Virus record (IMG/VR): IMGVR_UViG_3300006162_000029
Span: 1-37,817 of that record
DNA length: 37,817 nucleotides
Origin: a virus
Strand: one strand, 5' to 3'
The translations under genes and the position numbers were made by a program. The notes below the pieces were generated by a model. The model saw only the letters and a list, made by a program, of their open reading frames with translations. It made no database searches and had not been told where the DNA came from. This document shows, in pieces, positions 17,174-27,600 of this stretch. Positions within the stretch are counted from its first letter, which is position 1. The number at the start of each line of letters is the position of its first letter.

Positions 17174-18699
17174 AACTAGATCTATCTAAGGTTAAAAAAG
17201 TATCTGGAGATAAAGAATCAAGTACATTCCAACATCCAGATGGTCATTCCTTCAAAATAGCTCACAAAGGTGTATCAGCTCTTCAACGTAAACAGATTGA
17301 GAAGATGCCAATTGCTAAAATGGCAGAAGGTGGAGAACCAACTCCTATGCCACAGGCTGGCCCTAGTATTCCTGAACAAGAAAAAGATAATAGTAAGCCA
17401 CAATATCCATATGGTGCGCCAGAAGGAAGTGAAGACAATCAACAACCTAAATCTCAAGATCAAGCTATGCTTGATAGACCAAACGTAGAGCAAGAGCAAC
17501 AACCTGTTCAAGCATCTCAACAGCCTCAATCTATGGCTCAAAATGCTTACGATTCTTCACAATTAACTAATAGCGCCTACAATTTAGGACTTCAAGGCAT
17601 CGGAGAACAAGGCGCTAATTCTGCTAATTTGTCACAAAAAAATGCAGAAGTAATACAAAAGGACTTAGCAGATAGAGAACAGTTTAATAAAACGTCTCAA
17701 GCTGCTCTAGACGCATTAACTCAGCAAAGGCAGCACTTAATGAGTGATTACGCTGCTGATCATATTAATCCTAGTCATTATTTAGAGAATATGGGCGCAG
17801 GTCAAAAGATAGCTACAGGAATTGGCTTGTTACTGGGTGGGTTTAGCACCCCATTTACTGGTCAGGGGAATCCTGCCATGGATATGCTTCAAAAACAGAT
17901 TGACAGAGACATTAATGCTCAGATTTCAAGGAAGGATCAGCAAAAGACCCTCATAGGAGCTAATGAAGCTGCGTTACATGACCATATTATGGCAGTTAAC
18001 CAAACCAGAGTTAACATGAACGATATAATGGCTCACAAGATCGAATTAGAAGCTGCAAAGATTGGTACTCCTCAAGCGATTGCAACTGCTAAAATTGCTA
18101 GCTCAAAATTCGCACTCGATAATGCTGGCTTAATACAAAGTAACGCAATGAGAGCGGCAGCTTTAAATGGTGCCTCTAATGGTATGGACCCATCAAAACT
18201 GGTTCCTATATTAGTCCCAAAAGAGCATCAAGCTAAGGCATTTGGAGAGATAGAAGCTGCGGAAGATACAAAACGAATGGCTGGTTCTATAATGAAGTCA
18301 TTTGATGAAGCAGCGAAAGATAACACTGTCATGAAAACTGGAGGAGGTTTTCTTAGGACTCCACCATCTGTTTATTCACTACATCAAGCAATGCAACCAA
18401 CGTTTAAGGATTTAGAAGGAACAGTTAGACAAGCTGCAATGGATAATACTTTTAAAAATATAACCCCTATGCCTGGAGATGTTGATAGTACTATATCAAC
18501 AAAAAGGAAGGCTTTAGAAGATTATCTTAAATCAAAATTATCTGCTCCAACTGCTAGAGGATATGGGATAGATTTATCTCGATATAATAGCACTGCCCCA
18601 ATGCAGAGTCAGAACCCAAACGAGGGTAAAATAGCCGTTAATTCAAGTGGCGATAAACTTATCCTTAAAGGCGGAAAATGGATACCTTATGGAAAATAA
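17170..18699 (+). CDS. Internal virion/ejection protein
   Basis: A 509-residue protein with a disordered Pro/Gln-rich N-terminal third and a helical remainder. The segment GAGQKIATGIGLLLGGFSTP, followed by TGQGNPAMDMLQKQIDRDIN (around residues 210-260), is a small amphipathic membrane-active stretch plus helix that I associate with podoviral internal proteins. It is the second of three consecutive ejection-type genes, coupled by ATGA to the first; the next start lies 11 bases inside its 3' end. A role in forming the DNA ejection channel is inferred. Confidence 0.65.
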   Translation: MKLDLSKVKKVSGDKESSTFQHPDGHSFKIAHKGVSALQRKQIEKMPIAKMAEGGEPTPMPQAGPSIPEQEKDNSKPQYPYGAPEGSEDNQQPKSQDQAMLDRPNVEQEQQPVQASQQPQSMAQNAYDSSQLTNSAYNLGLQGIGEQGANSANLSQKNAEVIQKDLADREQFNKTSQAALDALTQQRQHLMSDYAADHINPSHYLENMGAGQKIATGIGLLLGGFSTPFTGQGNPAMDMLQKQIDRDINAQISRKDQQKTLIGANEAALHDHIMAVNQTRVNMNDIMAHKIELEAAKIGTPQAIATAKIASSKFALDNAGLIQSNAMRAAALNGASNGMDPSKLVPILVPKEHQAKAFGEIEAAEDTKRMAGSIMKSFDEAAKDNTVMKTGGGFLRTPPSVYSLHQAMQPTFKDLEGTVRQAAMDNTFKNITPMPGDVDSTISTKRKALEDYLKSKLSAPTARGYGIDLSRYNSTAPMQSQNPNEGKIAVNSSGDKLILKGGKWIPYGK

Positions 18700-21442
18700 C
18701 AGCGTTCCACAATTACCACCTGGGTATCAAGTGGCGGAAAATGCTGGTAATCCTATTGATCAACCTGTCGATGACACTTCTACGCCTTCTTTACCAGAGG
18801 GTTTCCAGTTACAAGAGGATAAGTATGGCTCACTCGGGCAACAAGCTATTTCTGGACTTGAAGGAGTCGCAAAAGGTGTACTTGGTCCGTTAGCAACTGG
18901 AGCAGAAGTAGCGTTAGGCGTAAAACCTCAAGATATAAGAGGAAGAGCAGAAACTAACCCATGGACTAGTGGTATTGGAGAAGCTGTTGGTTTTGGTGGA
19001 TCAATGATCTCTGGCCTAGGAGAAGGCGCACTTGTTTCTAAGCTTGGTCAATCGGTTACTAAAGCATCTGGGCTTGGTTTAGAAGGCTCAAGTCTAGTAA
19101 GTAAAGTTGCATCTCATGCAGTTGGCTCTGCTGCTGAAGTTGCTGCTCTTCAAGCTTCAGACGAACTTTCAAATGTAATAAAAGAACAGCCTGGGATGTC
19201 TTTGGGACAATCTGCAATAAATGTAGGATTGTCTGGTATTTTAGGTGGGGCAGGCGGGGCAATCATTGGAGCCGTTAGTCCTCTATTTAACCACGCTCTT
19301 GATAAGATAGGAATTTTAGAAAGACCGGTTATTTCAGAGTTAGACGCAAATGCTGTTAATAACGGGGTATTTAAAGAATCAATTGAGAATTCCTCAAACA
19401 TTCCTGAAAATATTAAGCCTAAAATATTAGGTGGCTTAGGTGAGCAAAAGGAAAACGCTAAGGAAATTATAAAATCAGCTCAAGATATAGGATCTCCGGT
19501 ACTAGAGGGAATGACATCGGCGAGTAAATGGATTCAAGAAGGTGAAGACGCTCTTGTAAACGGAGCGCCTACTATATCAGGAATAGCCAGGCAAAAGAAA
19601 TATCAGGAAGTTTATAATGCAATAGAAAACACTACTAATACAGCTTTAGGAGAAGGATCAGATTATACACAGGCTGAGCTTGGAAACGTATTTAAAGGCT
19701 CATTAACAGGAAAAATAGAAGAATCGGTAAAGCCTATTAGTGATCTATATAATGAGATTAAACAAGGCACTGAAGCCATACCTCTTAGTGAAAGATCAGC
19801 TCCTGCTATTGCTAGAAACATAGAAAAACTTCAGGAGTTTAGAGTATCCCCTGGATCTCCAGAGGGGCAACTTGCAAGTCGAGTGATTAAAGAGATCGAA
19901 AACCTTAAAACAGTCGATGACGTTAAAACTTATAAATCAATCTTAATGCGGTCTATTTCTCCTACTGCTTCTAGTGGTGAAAAACGTATGTCTGGAATTT
20001 TAGCAGATAAACTATCCCAGTTAGAAGAGAGAAGCATAGAGAGATACGCTAAAGATAGCATGAAAACTCCTCAAGCTAAGGAACGGGTGTTATCTCTTAT
20101 TGATAAAAGGGATGAAGCTAACGCGCTTTATAAGCCATTTATTAAAGATGTTGGAACATTAGCTGAGAAGCTTGGTAAGGGTCGCGTATACGGTGCACAA
20201 GACGCTATTAACTTTATCAATGATCTAACACCAGAAAGCGTAGTTCAGAAGTTATTCTCTAAGAAAGACTCCGAGTTCTTGAAGTTCTTCTCTGATAAGT
20301 TTCCTGAAGAAATGGATTTGATGAGACAGTATCAAAAAGGTGTTATCCGAGACGCTGCTAGTAAGTCTGGAGAATTAACTCCAAATAGAGTGTTTTCAGA
20401 GATAGATAAATTACAGCCAGAGATTAAGAAGTCTATTTTTACTCAAGAAGAATTGAATAAATTAAAATCAGCTCAAGTAGTAAGCCAAAGCATACCTGAG
20501 TCTTTTAACCCATCTGGGACTAGTCATGTGAGTGCATTTCGTTCGTTCTTTGAACATCCAACGGGTGCTATTGTTGGTAATATTAGAGATAAAGCTATTG
20601 AACAATTCATAAAGCATGCTGGTGGTGGTCCTGAACTTAGAACGGCTCAAGCTATAGCTAAGATGTCTATCCCTGGAAAAATAAATGAATCAAAAGCTTC
20701 AATAGATTATATTAGAAATGTTATTTCAGGAGAAAGCTTATTAAATAAGTCCATTTCTAGTCTATTTAAAGCAGGAGCAGAAGTAATTCCACAGAGGTTA
20801 ATACCTGATCAATCTTCAAGAGATAGGTTAGAGAAATCAATAGAGCATAATAGCGATATTAAAAACGCTTCAAATGTAGCTTCTGGCATTAGTCATTATC
20901 TACCTAACCACGCATCTTCTGCTATCTATATGGCTGCAAATGCAGCTAATTATTTAAATAGTTTAAAACCAACTCAGAACAAAAACTCTCCTTTTGATAG
21001 ACAATCACCAATAGACAAAGGGGCACTAGCTAATTACAAAAGACAATTAGATATAGCTCAACAGCCTTTAATGGTCTTACAACATGTTAAGAATGGTACT
21101 TTAAAAACTCAAGACGTTAGAACTTTAAACACAATTTACCCAGATCTTCATAAGAGAATGGTCCAAAAAGCTTTCGATGAGATTGCTAAGGTTTCCACCG
21201 ATGGTAAAAACATCCCTTATTCTCAACGTCAAAGCTTAAGCCTTCTCATGGGGAAACCTCTTGATAGCACTATGACATTACCCGTGATGCAAGCCGTAAT
21301 GGTTGCTAACTCTAAGGGTGAAGCCCAAATGGCTCAGAAGCAAAGGGCTGTTTCTAAGAGTACTTCAACGACTATGGCTAAGGTTAATTCACTTTATGAA
21401 ACTCCAAATCAATCAAGAGCAGCTGATAGGAGTGGACACTAA
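18689..21442 (+). CDS. Large internal virion/ejection protein
   Basis: A 917-residue protein starting at the ATG at 18689, inside the end of the previous gene; the frame is open upstream to 18647, but that segment reads as its shadow. Residues 1-35 are Pro-rich. Residues 45-200 hold several Gly/Ala amphipathic segments (GEAVGFGGSMISGLGEGALV, INVGLSGILGGAGGAIIGAV) able to insert into membranes. The remainder is long charged helices, as in large ejection proteins. I see no transglycosylase or peptidase motif, so it is not a wall-degrading tail enzyme by sequence. Confidence 0.62.
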   Translation: MENNSVPQLPPGYQVAENAGNPIDQPVDDTSTPSLPEGFQLQEDKYGSLGQQAISGLEGVAKGVLGPLATGAEVALGVKPQDIRGRAETNPWTSGIGEAVGFGGSMISGLGEGALVSKLGQSVTKASGLGLEGSSLVSKVASHAVGSAAEVAALQASDELSNVIKEQPGMSLGQSAINVGLSGILGGAGGAIIGAVSPLFNHALDKIGILERPVISELDANAVNNGVFKESIENSSNIPENIKPKILGGLGEQKENAKEIIKSAQDIGSPVLEGMTSASKWIQEGEDALVNGAPTISGIARQKKYQEVYNAIENTTNTALGEGSDYTQAELGNVFKGSLTGKIEESVKPISDLYNEIKQGTEAIPLSERSAPAIARNIEKLQEFRVSPGSPEGQLASRVIKEIENLKTVDDVKTYKSILMRSISPTASSGEKRMSGILADKLSQLEERSIERYAKDSMKTPQAKERVLSLIDKRDEANALYKPFIKDVGTLAEKLGKGRVYGAQDAINFINDLTPESVVQKLFSKKDSEFLKFFSDKFPEEMDLMRQYQKGVIRDAASKSGELTPNRVFSEIDKLQPEIKKSIFTQEELNKLKSAQVVSQSIPESFNPSGTSHVSAFRSFFEHPTGAIVGNIRDKAIEQFIKHAGGGPELRTAQAIAKMSIPGKINESKASIDYIRNVISGESLLNKSISSLFKAGAEVIPQRLIPDQSSRDRLEKSIEHNSDIKNASNVASGISHYLPNHASSAIYMAANAANYLNSLKPTQNKNSPFDRQSPIDKGALANYKRQLDIAQQPLMVLQHVKNGTLKTQDVRTLNTIYPDLHKRMVQKAFDEIAKVSTDGKNIPYSQRQSLSLLMGKPLDSTMTLPVMQAVMVANSKGEAQMAQKQRAVSKSTSTTMAKVNSLYETPNQSRAADRSGH

Positions 21443-21487
21443 CTCATAGTTATAGACCTTTAGGTTTACAGCCTATTAACTCATGAG
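21443..21487 (+). promoter_or_regulatory. Hairpin leader before the fibre cluster
   Basis: The stretch after the ejection gene can fold into a 13-bp imperfect stem: CTCAT with ATGAG, AGTTA with TAACT and TAG with CTA, with two single-base bulges and a 17-base loop. Its 3' arm runs into the binding site GAGGGGG of the next gene. It may punctuate or protect the transcript, or affect initiation. It has no U-tract. Confidence 0.35.
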
Positions 21488-21496
21488 GGGGAATAA

Positions 21497-21844
21497 ATGG
21501 GTCAAACACGTTTCAATAATTACACGCAGTTTTCAGCTACAGCCGTTTCAGGCACAAATACCTATCATTCAGCTCCAACCGATATAAACCAAATGCACAA
21601 TCTCGGTTTGGATATTACTTTTATTGGTACTATGGCTGGAACTCTCACAGTAGAAGCTTGCAATGATAATATTAATTTCAAGGCTTTAACTTTCAATCCA
21701 GTACTATCGCAGCCTGCGGGTTCAGGATTAGCTTATTTGATCGATTTAAATCAGGTGCCTTGGCAATATATTAGAACAAGTTACGTTAACTCTTCTGGAT
21801 CTGGAACTCTGACCTCTATTTTAACTAGTAAGGATCTATCGTGA
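21497..21844 (+). CDS. Small beta-sandwich fibre-associated protein
   Basis: A 115-residue protein with binding site GAGGGGG. The order GTLTVEACNDNINFKALTF, then WQYIRTSYVNSSGSGTLTS, matches the layout of the 119-residue gene at 23422 (GTLKLQQSVNGTTWTDV, then RAVYTKTSGTGTINIY), so the two are probably diverged paralogues flanking the fibre gene between them. The fold is likely a small beta sandwich. Such proteins may cap or join fibres; the function is not known. Confidence 0.6.
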   Translation: MGQTRFNNYTQFSATAVSGTNTYHSAPTDINQMHNLGLDITFIGTMAGTLTVEACNDNINFKALTFNPVLSQPAGSGLAYLIDLNQVPWQYIRTSYVNSSGSGTLTSILTSKDLS

Positions 21845-23412
21845 CAAGTTTCGCTTGGCCCAGTACATCTTCTGGAGTTGCCACATATGCAAACGTAGCA
21901 GCTCTTCCTGTTACGGCAACTAGCGGTGATTTAGCCGTCACAGTAGATACAGGTAACCTTTACGAATACAGCGGCTCTGCGTGGAGACTTCTAGCTAGTC
22001 CAGGATCACCATCTGGAATTGGAGCTTTTAGCTCTACTCCAACTGCTCAGGGGTTATCAATTTCAGGTGGATTAATAAGTCTTGATTCAGCGGACGCTAC
22101 ACATCCTGGAGGGATAAGCGTTTCTGATTGGAATACTTTCAACAATAAGCAATCTGCGCTTACAATTGGTAATCTGACAGACGCTGGTACTGATGGGATA
22201 ACAGTGACAGGCGGGACTGGATCTATAATAGGCTCTGGAGTCTCTTTATCACAGCATGTTGCTGATGTTTCACATAACGGGTATTTAAGTTCTACTGATT
22301 GGTCTACATTCAATAATAAACAGTCTTCATTAACTATAGGGAACTTAACGGATGCAGGTACTGATGGGATTACCGTTACTGGTGGTTCAGGATCTGTTAT
22401 TGGATCAGGGACTTCATTATCCCAACATGTGGCTGATACAACCCATAACGGTTATCTATCATCGACTGATTGGAATACGTTCAATGGAAAACAAGCTTCT
22501 GGTACTTATGTAACCTCTATTTCAGTTGCAAGCTCTAATGGTTTTGCAGGTAGTTCTAGCGGTGGGGCAACTCCTGCATTGACTTTATCAACTAGTATTA
22601 CTGGTATTTTAAAAGGCAATGGAACCGCAATCTCCGCTGCTACCTCTGGTACAGATTACAGTTTAGGAACTTCTGCATTATCTACTGGTATCTTAAAATC
22701 TACAACCACCACTGGGGCTTTAACAATTGCTGTTGCTGGCGATTTCCCAACTCTAAATCAAAATACATCTGGGACCGCTGCAAATGTCACTGGTACTGTG
22801 GCAATTGCTAACGGTGGGACAGGACAAACCACTAAAGCACCAGCTTTTGACGCTCTATCCCCTATGACAACTGGTGGAGATATTATTTATGGTGGGGCTT
22901 CCGGTACGGGTACAAGATTAGCTAACGGGACTGCTGGTCAGTTTTTAATATCAAACGGTGGTACTTCAGCTCCTTCATGGAGTGCTAATACTGGAATTTA
23001 TGTAAGTGCAAATAGCGCGACTGGATCAGTGACAAGTTCTTTTACTACCACTCAGTGGACTTCGGTAACAAAAAACGGGATTACTGATAGTGGGTCTGGA
23101 GTGTTCACGATTGTAACTCCTGGGCTTTATTTTATATCATACAATCTTGACTTAACTGCCACACTTAACGCTGTAGGCGATTTGGTTCAAATGCGTATTT
23201 TTCAAAATAACGCTACAACCTTAAACTATATAAACTTTAGGTACGAAGTAGCAAACGCATCATCAACTAATATGGGTACAGTTACGTCTCTTGTAAGATT
23301 AGCTCTGAATGACACCATTAGAGGACAAGTTAAATCAGGGGCGACCTCTACACCATCATATGCTGGTAATGACACTAGTGAATGGTTACAAATCTTTAAG
23401 ATCGCAGACTAA
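21841..23412 (+). CDS. Tail fibre with internal 57-residue repeats and C1q/TNF-like head
   Basis: A 523-residue protein with a GTG start overlapping the previous stop (GTGA). Residues 88-220 hold two full and one partial copy of a 57-residue repeat (SSTDW-S/N-TFNNKQSSLTIG then NLTDAGTDGITVTGG). Further on lies IANGGTGQTT, common in fibre stems. The C-terminal 130 residues (VTKNGITDSGSGVFTIVTPG, then a jelly-roll-like end) resemble a C1q/TNF trimer head. The head should bind host receptor, with the repeats as a stalk. Confidence 0.75.
   Translation: MTSFAWPSTSSGVATYANVAALPVTATSGDLAVTVDTGNLYEYSGSAWRLLASPGSPSGIGAFSSTPTAQGLSISGGLISLDSADATHPGGISVSDWNTFNNKQSALTIGNLTDAGTDGITVTGGTGSIIGSGVSLSQHVADVSHNGYLSSTDWSTFNNKQSSLTIGNLTDAGTDGITVTGGSGSVIGSGTSLSQHVADTTHNGYLSSTDWNTFNGKQASGTYVTSISVASSNGFAGSSSGGATPALTLSTSITGILKGNGTAISAATSGTDYSLGTSALSTGILKSTTTTGALTIAVAGDFPTLNQNTSGTAANVTGTVAIANGGTGQTTKAPAFDALSPMTTGGDIIYGGASGTGTRLANGTAGQFLISNGGTSAPSWSANTGIYVSANSATGSVTSSFTTTQWTSVTKNGITDSGSGVFTIVTPGLYFISYNLDLTATLNAVGDLVQMRIFQNNATTLNYINFRYEVANASSTNMGTVTSLVRLALNDTIRGQVKSGATSTPSYAGNDTSEWLQIFKIAD
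22102..22500 (+). repeat. 171-bp tandem repeat within the fibre gene
   Basis: Copies at 22102-22272, 22273-22443 and a partial one at 22444-22500. The period is 57 codons, keeping the reading frame. Protein identity between the first two copies is high while many synonymous bases differ, so the duplication is not recent and has been held by selection on protein structure. Confidence 0.85.
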
Positions 23413-23421
23413 AGGAGATTT

Positions 23422-23781
23422 ATGAAAATTATAGGTGGATTACCAAATAGTTTAGGTGCAGTACCAGAACCTTATATAATTTTAAAAGCTGGAGACATGG
23501 CAACTGCAACACTTACCAGTGACCCAATGCTTGTTTATGAGATGATTTTAAGCTGTATTCAAGCTGTTTACACAGGATCTCCAGTTGGTACGTTAAAATT
23601 ACAGCAGTCGGTAAATGGAACTACATGGACAGATGTTGCGTCTAGCGCTGTTTCTATTAGCGCTGCTGGTGATACTATTTGGAGCGTTACAGATCTCGCT
23701 GCACCATTAATGAGAGCTGTTTACACAAAAACATCAGGGACTGGTACAATAAATATCTATGCTTTCAGCAAGGGGGCTTAA
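23422..23781 (+). CDS. Small beta-sandwich fibre-associated protein, paralogue of the 21497 gene
   Basis: A 119-residue protein with binding site AAAGGAGA. Motifs GTLKLQQSVNGTTWTDVASS and LMRAVYTKTSGTGTINIYAF correspond in order and spacing to those of the 115-residue gene upstream of the fibre. It ends directly before the next gene. This family pattern (a noisy-signal-like beta sandwich) recurs in phage fibre clusters; the role is unknown. Confidence 0.6.
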   Translation: MKIIGGLPNSLGAVPEPYIILKAGDMATATLTSDPMLVYEMILSCIQAVYTGSPVGTLKLQQSVNGTTWTDVASSAVSISAAGDTIWSVTDLAAPLMRAVYTKTSGTGTINIYAFSKGA

Positions 23782-24627
23782 ATGGGCTTTGTTGATCTAG
23801 GAAAAGCTCCTGCTGGACCAAAAGGAGATCCAGGCCATGGGGCTGTTGATCCTAAATTAATACAAGGCCTAAGGGATGATATAAATAAAAAGCATGATAA
23901 AATATTAAGCTCTGACAATATCCCAGAAGGCCCAAATAATCTGTATTTTACGACACAGAAGATGTCAGAAATATACAAAGAAATTGATGACTTAGAAAAA
24001 TTAATCACTGAAAAATTAGATAACATTTCTAAACGTATTGTTACTTCTGATGAAGTTAAAGAATCTCAAGATAAAAAGTTTTATACTCTAAAAGACAAAG
24101 AAGAGATTTTAAAACATCTTGATACACAATTAAATCAAATTAAATCAGAAATAGATAAAAAGATGCCTGTTCATTTTGACTCTTCAGATATCAAAGAAGG
24201 TAAAAAACTTTATTTCACAAACGAAAGGGCTATAGATGCGTGCGCATCTTCTTTTGTTTCTAGGATTGATTTTCAGTCTAGCTTGTCTGGTAAGCAAGAT
24301 CGTATTTTAGATTCAGACCAAATATCTCCAGGTAAGATAAATAAGTTTTATGATGAAAAATATGCAAGAGAAATTTTTGTAGAAAAAGATAAATTTCAAT
24401 GGCTTATTTCGGAAATTGACGCTCTTAGGGATTTAGCAAAAAAACAGAAAGAAGAGATTGAATCACTTAAAAAATCTATTGATTTTAAAACTGAAGGAGC
24501 TAACGGGTCTTTTACTGGTATTGTGTCTTTTTCTAGTGGGAACGCTACTTATAAGACTTTTGTTTTTGAAAATGGTTTAATTAAAAAGGTTTCTGATGAA
24601 AGTAAACCAAAGGTGTTAAATGTCTGA
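23782..24627 (+). CDS. Collar or fibre-stalk protein, coiled coil with repeated LYFT motif
   Basis: A 281-residue, very Lys/Asp/Glu-rich protein. A short collagen-like GPKGDPGHG lies at residues 12-20. The motif I-x-EG-x(2,3)-LYFT occurs at IPEGPNNLYFT (about 47-57) and IKEGKKLYFT (about 137-146), with a degenerate third copy at ISPGKINKFYDEKYA (about 181-195). Between them are long coiled-coil helices. The D-x-I-x-EG-x-LYFT motif is a recurrent fibre-stem element. Base composition is noticeably more AT-rich than the following fibre gene. It overlaps that gene by 8 bases. Confidence 0.6.
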   Translation: MGFVDLGKAPAGPKGDPGHGAVDPKLIQGLRDDINKKHDKILSSDNIPEGPNNLYFTTQKMSEIYKEIDDLEKLITEKLDNISKRIVTSDEVKESQDKKFYTLKDKEEILKHLDTQLNQIKSEIDKKMPVHFDSSDIKEGKKLYFTNERAIDACASSFVSRIDFQSSLSGKQDRILDSDQISPGKINKFYDEKYAREIFVEKDKFQWLISEIDALRDLAKKQKEEIESLKKSIDFKTEGANGSFTGIVSFSSGNATYKTFVFENGLIKKVSDESKPKVLNV

Positions 24628-27600
24628 TAACTATTTATTTATTCCTCCTAGTGGTGGTGGATTTAGTTTAATAATAACTCCATTTGGTACAGACCCAAGC
24701 TCTACTACTGGGTCGAATCTGACACTTACAAGTTCTGATAATTCAATAACTATTACTGGTAACTCTTTAACAAATACTATTGATATTATCACTTCAAGCG
24801 GTGAGCATCCTGGGGGTAGTCCAACACAAATACAATACAATAACTCAGGATCTTTTGGGGGAGTGCCTTCGTCTAGCGTTGATTCTGTCAACGCATTTTT
24901 AGGTCTACAAAATTCAACACCCTACGCACCACTGCATGCCGTGGGTGCCCAAGGAGCTAGCGTCCCCGCTCCTGCGTCCGCATCAGTAAATTACACGCTA
25001 GACCCGTCCATAAATTCTCCTTCGAGTTATGCTGTCACTCAGATAAACGCTCCTGCTGTCCCAACCGTCACGAGCACGGTTCTGACTTACATGGATACAG
25101 CTATTATCGGAGCAGTCACTCAGAACACGTTAGAAACTGGATACATCGCTAACGGACAGACAATTACATATAAACTTTATACCTATCAAATGTCTAGTGG
25201 CACACGAGTTGTTACTTCTTCATTTGGAACTGGGTCTGTAACCGATACGATCAACGATGGCGTGACACCTTTCGGAGTGGATCTATCTGGGATCGGTATT
25301 GGCGGGTCACTTCGTGGAGTAGGAATTATTTTATACGTTACTTCAGACCAGGGCTGGGGGCCTTACTGGGTAGATATTGGACTGCCTGGCGGGGGGACTT
25401 TTTCAGACACGGGTTTCACTAGTCAAGACCCTTATGTTACTTCGAACTATCAAGCTTTAAACTCTAATTGGAGCGTTCTTCTTGCTCAATACAAAAACAT
25501 TGGAGCTGGTCAATATCGTACTGCCTATCAAACTAATCCGGTTACTGACGACAACTCTGGGGCTGGGTTAATCGTAACAAGCAGTTGGTCTGCGCCTACT
25601 GAGAATGGCTATGTCATTCAAGGTAGCGGAGCAGGTGCTTCTGGAAATGGATTTTTCTTAGACATTGGATCTTCTCTGACAATTGACGATTACGGTCAAA
25701 ACTTCGGAGGAGGAGATTTATCATCATTCTCAAGCGTATCATTCCCTTATTTTAATACAGGTATTTCTGACGGATCTGAGGTTAGTGCTACGCAAAACGA
25801 TTCCGACGGATCTTATACGGCGAATGGATCTAGCTATCTCTACACTGTTTACGAGTATGAGACCAACACCGTAAATGGCGTAAAATATATCACATCAGGT
25901 TATAGCTTTCCAGTTACTGACAACAACTCAGGAAGTACCTCGATGGGTTGGGACATTGTTCTCAATGCTGGGACAGGTAGTGGTCGCATCATAACAGTCT
26001 CTGTAAATGGTGGTCCTCTTACTGGTTTTGACATGGGTTCCTCGACCTCTGTAACAGATGCAGGTACATGGGGTGCAGTTCCTTCTTCAATGCCTATTTC
26101 AGGTTACTCGGGACTAACTCGTAATTATTCAGCTTACGGATTTGTCTCCACTCCAAAATATAGTTCAACGCACAATAACAAAACTTTTACCGACACTAAT
26201 CCAGTGGATGGTTATCTAATTTCTCATGTGGTTTCAGGATTTGGCAACGCTACCGGAGTTAAGATTTTAGACACAAGCCTTACTCAACACGTAACACCAG
26301 ATGCATCTGTTGATCCAACTACTACAATTGAGTTTCCATCTACTCACGATTCAAACATGACCGTGACCCCCGCAACGGTGGGCTATACTGGGACCGGACA
26401 AACCTTTAGTTATCAGGTTTTCTCTTCCCGAGGTGGCATTTACTCTTTAACTGGCGCTCCGGCTAGTGTAACACTTCCTAATGACTCTCAAGCGTATACT
26501 CTTAGTCTAAGCAATGCCACGGTTTCAGGGGCCACTTACAAAGCAAAAAGAACATCTCCTGGAAGTACAGTTTATCAAACCTATTCAAGCTCTCCATTTC
26601 AAGACGACACGACTGTGGGATGGGCATCTTCGTCAACCCTAACTCCAAATTACTTGCCAACTGCTGCAATCATCGCAGAACGTGCAACGAGTAACTTTTC
26701 TACAGATCCTTCCACATTAATAGTTAGAACAACGGATAGTGGAAGTGTTCAGAATGCTGGAATAGAACTTCAGTATGGTGCCAATGGCACAGCGGGAACG
26801 CCTAGTCTTAGAATTGGGACTACGTCTTCAGGTCATACTCAGTTTAATTCTTATGGTTCAGGTATTTTCGATTTTGCCAATATAAGTGGCAGTGCGCATA
26901 CTAGATTTCAATCATCACAAGCTGCTTTTAATCTGCTAGGAGGTTCTTATGAATGGTTAATTGAGGGAATAAGTACTCCATATCCAATCCACGTAAATGC
27001 GGCATCGACTGGCGACACCGTTATTATAGGTGACCAGACTGTAAACACCTTAGCCGCATCCGTTTTTAACGTAAAAGTCCCAAATGGTAAAAAATCCATT
27101 AACATAGATACTTCTCATCAATCAGGAGGTAATTTAAATCTACCCGCTTTTGAGGTTACTGATTCTGGATCAGCCGTTGCGTCCTCAATTTCTAATAACG
27201 GTAGAGGCATGTTCGGGTTTGGATCTAGCGCTGGAAATTCAGTTTTAACCCTTGGAATTGGAAGTGGTGGGGTTGATCAACTAACGCTAGTGGGCCAGTC
27301 TTTTTCATTCCCTTCGCCATCAATAGCAGATTCCATAAACAGCTGGGATGGATACCCAGGAACGACAATTGCTAATGACACGAGTCCTTACGGAAGTCAG
27401 CTCATGTTCACTGACAAAAATCAGAGGACATATCAGCTTCAACTTGGTCAACCTGCCTCAACAAATGGAAATGTTTGGTTCTCAGACAGTCATGGCAATG
27501 CGGTAGCTAGCGGTGGGTTAGCAATTAACACTGGACTTAAAGAATTAATCTCTCCGAGTTCATGGACAATGTTAATCGATACTATCAGTCTAAGAGCTGG

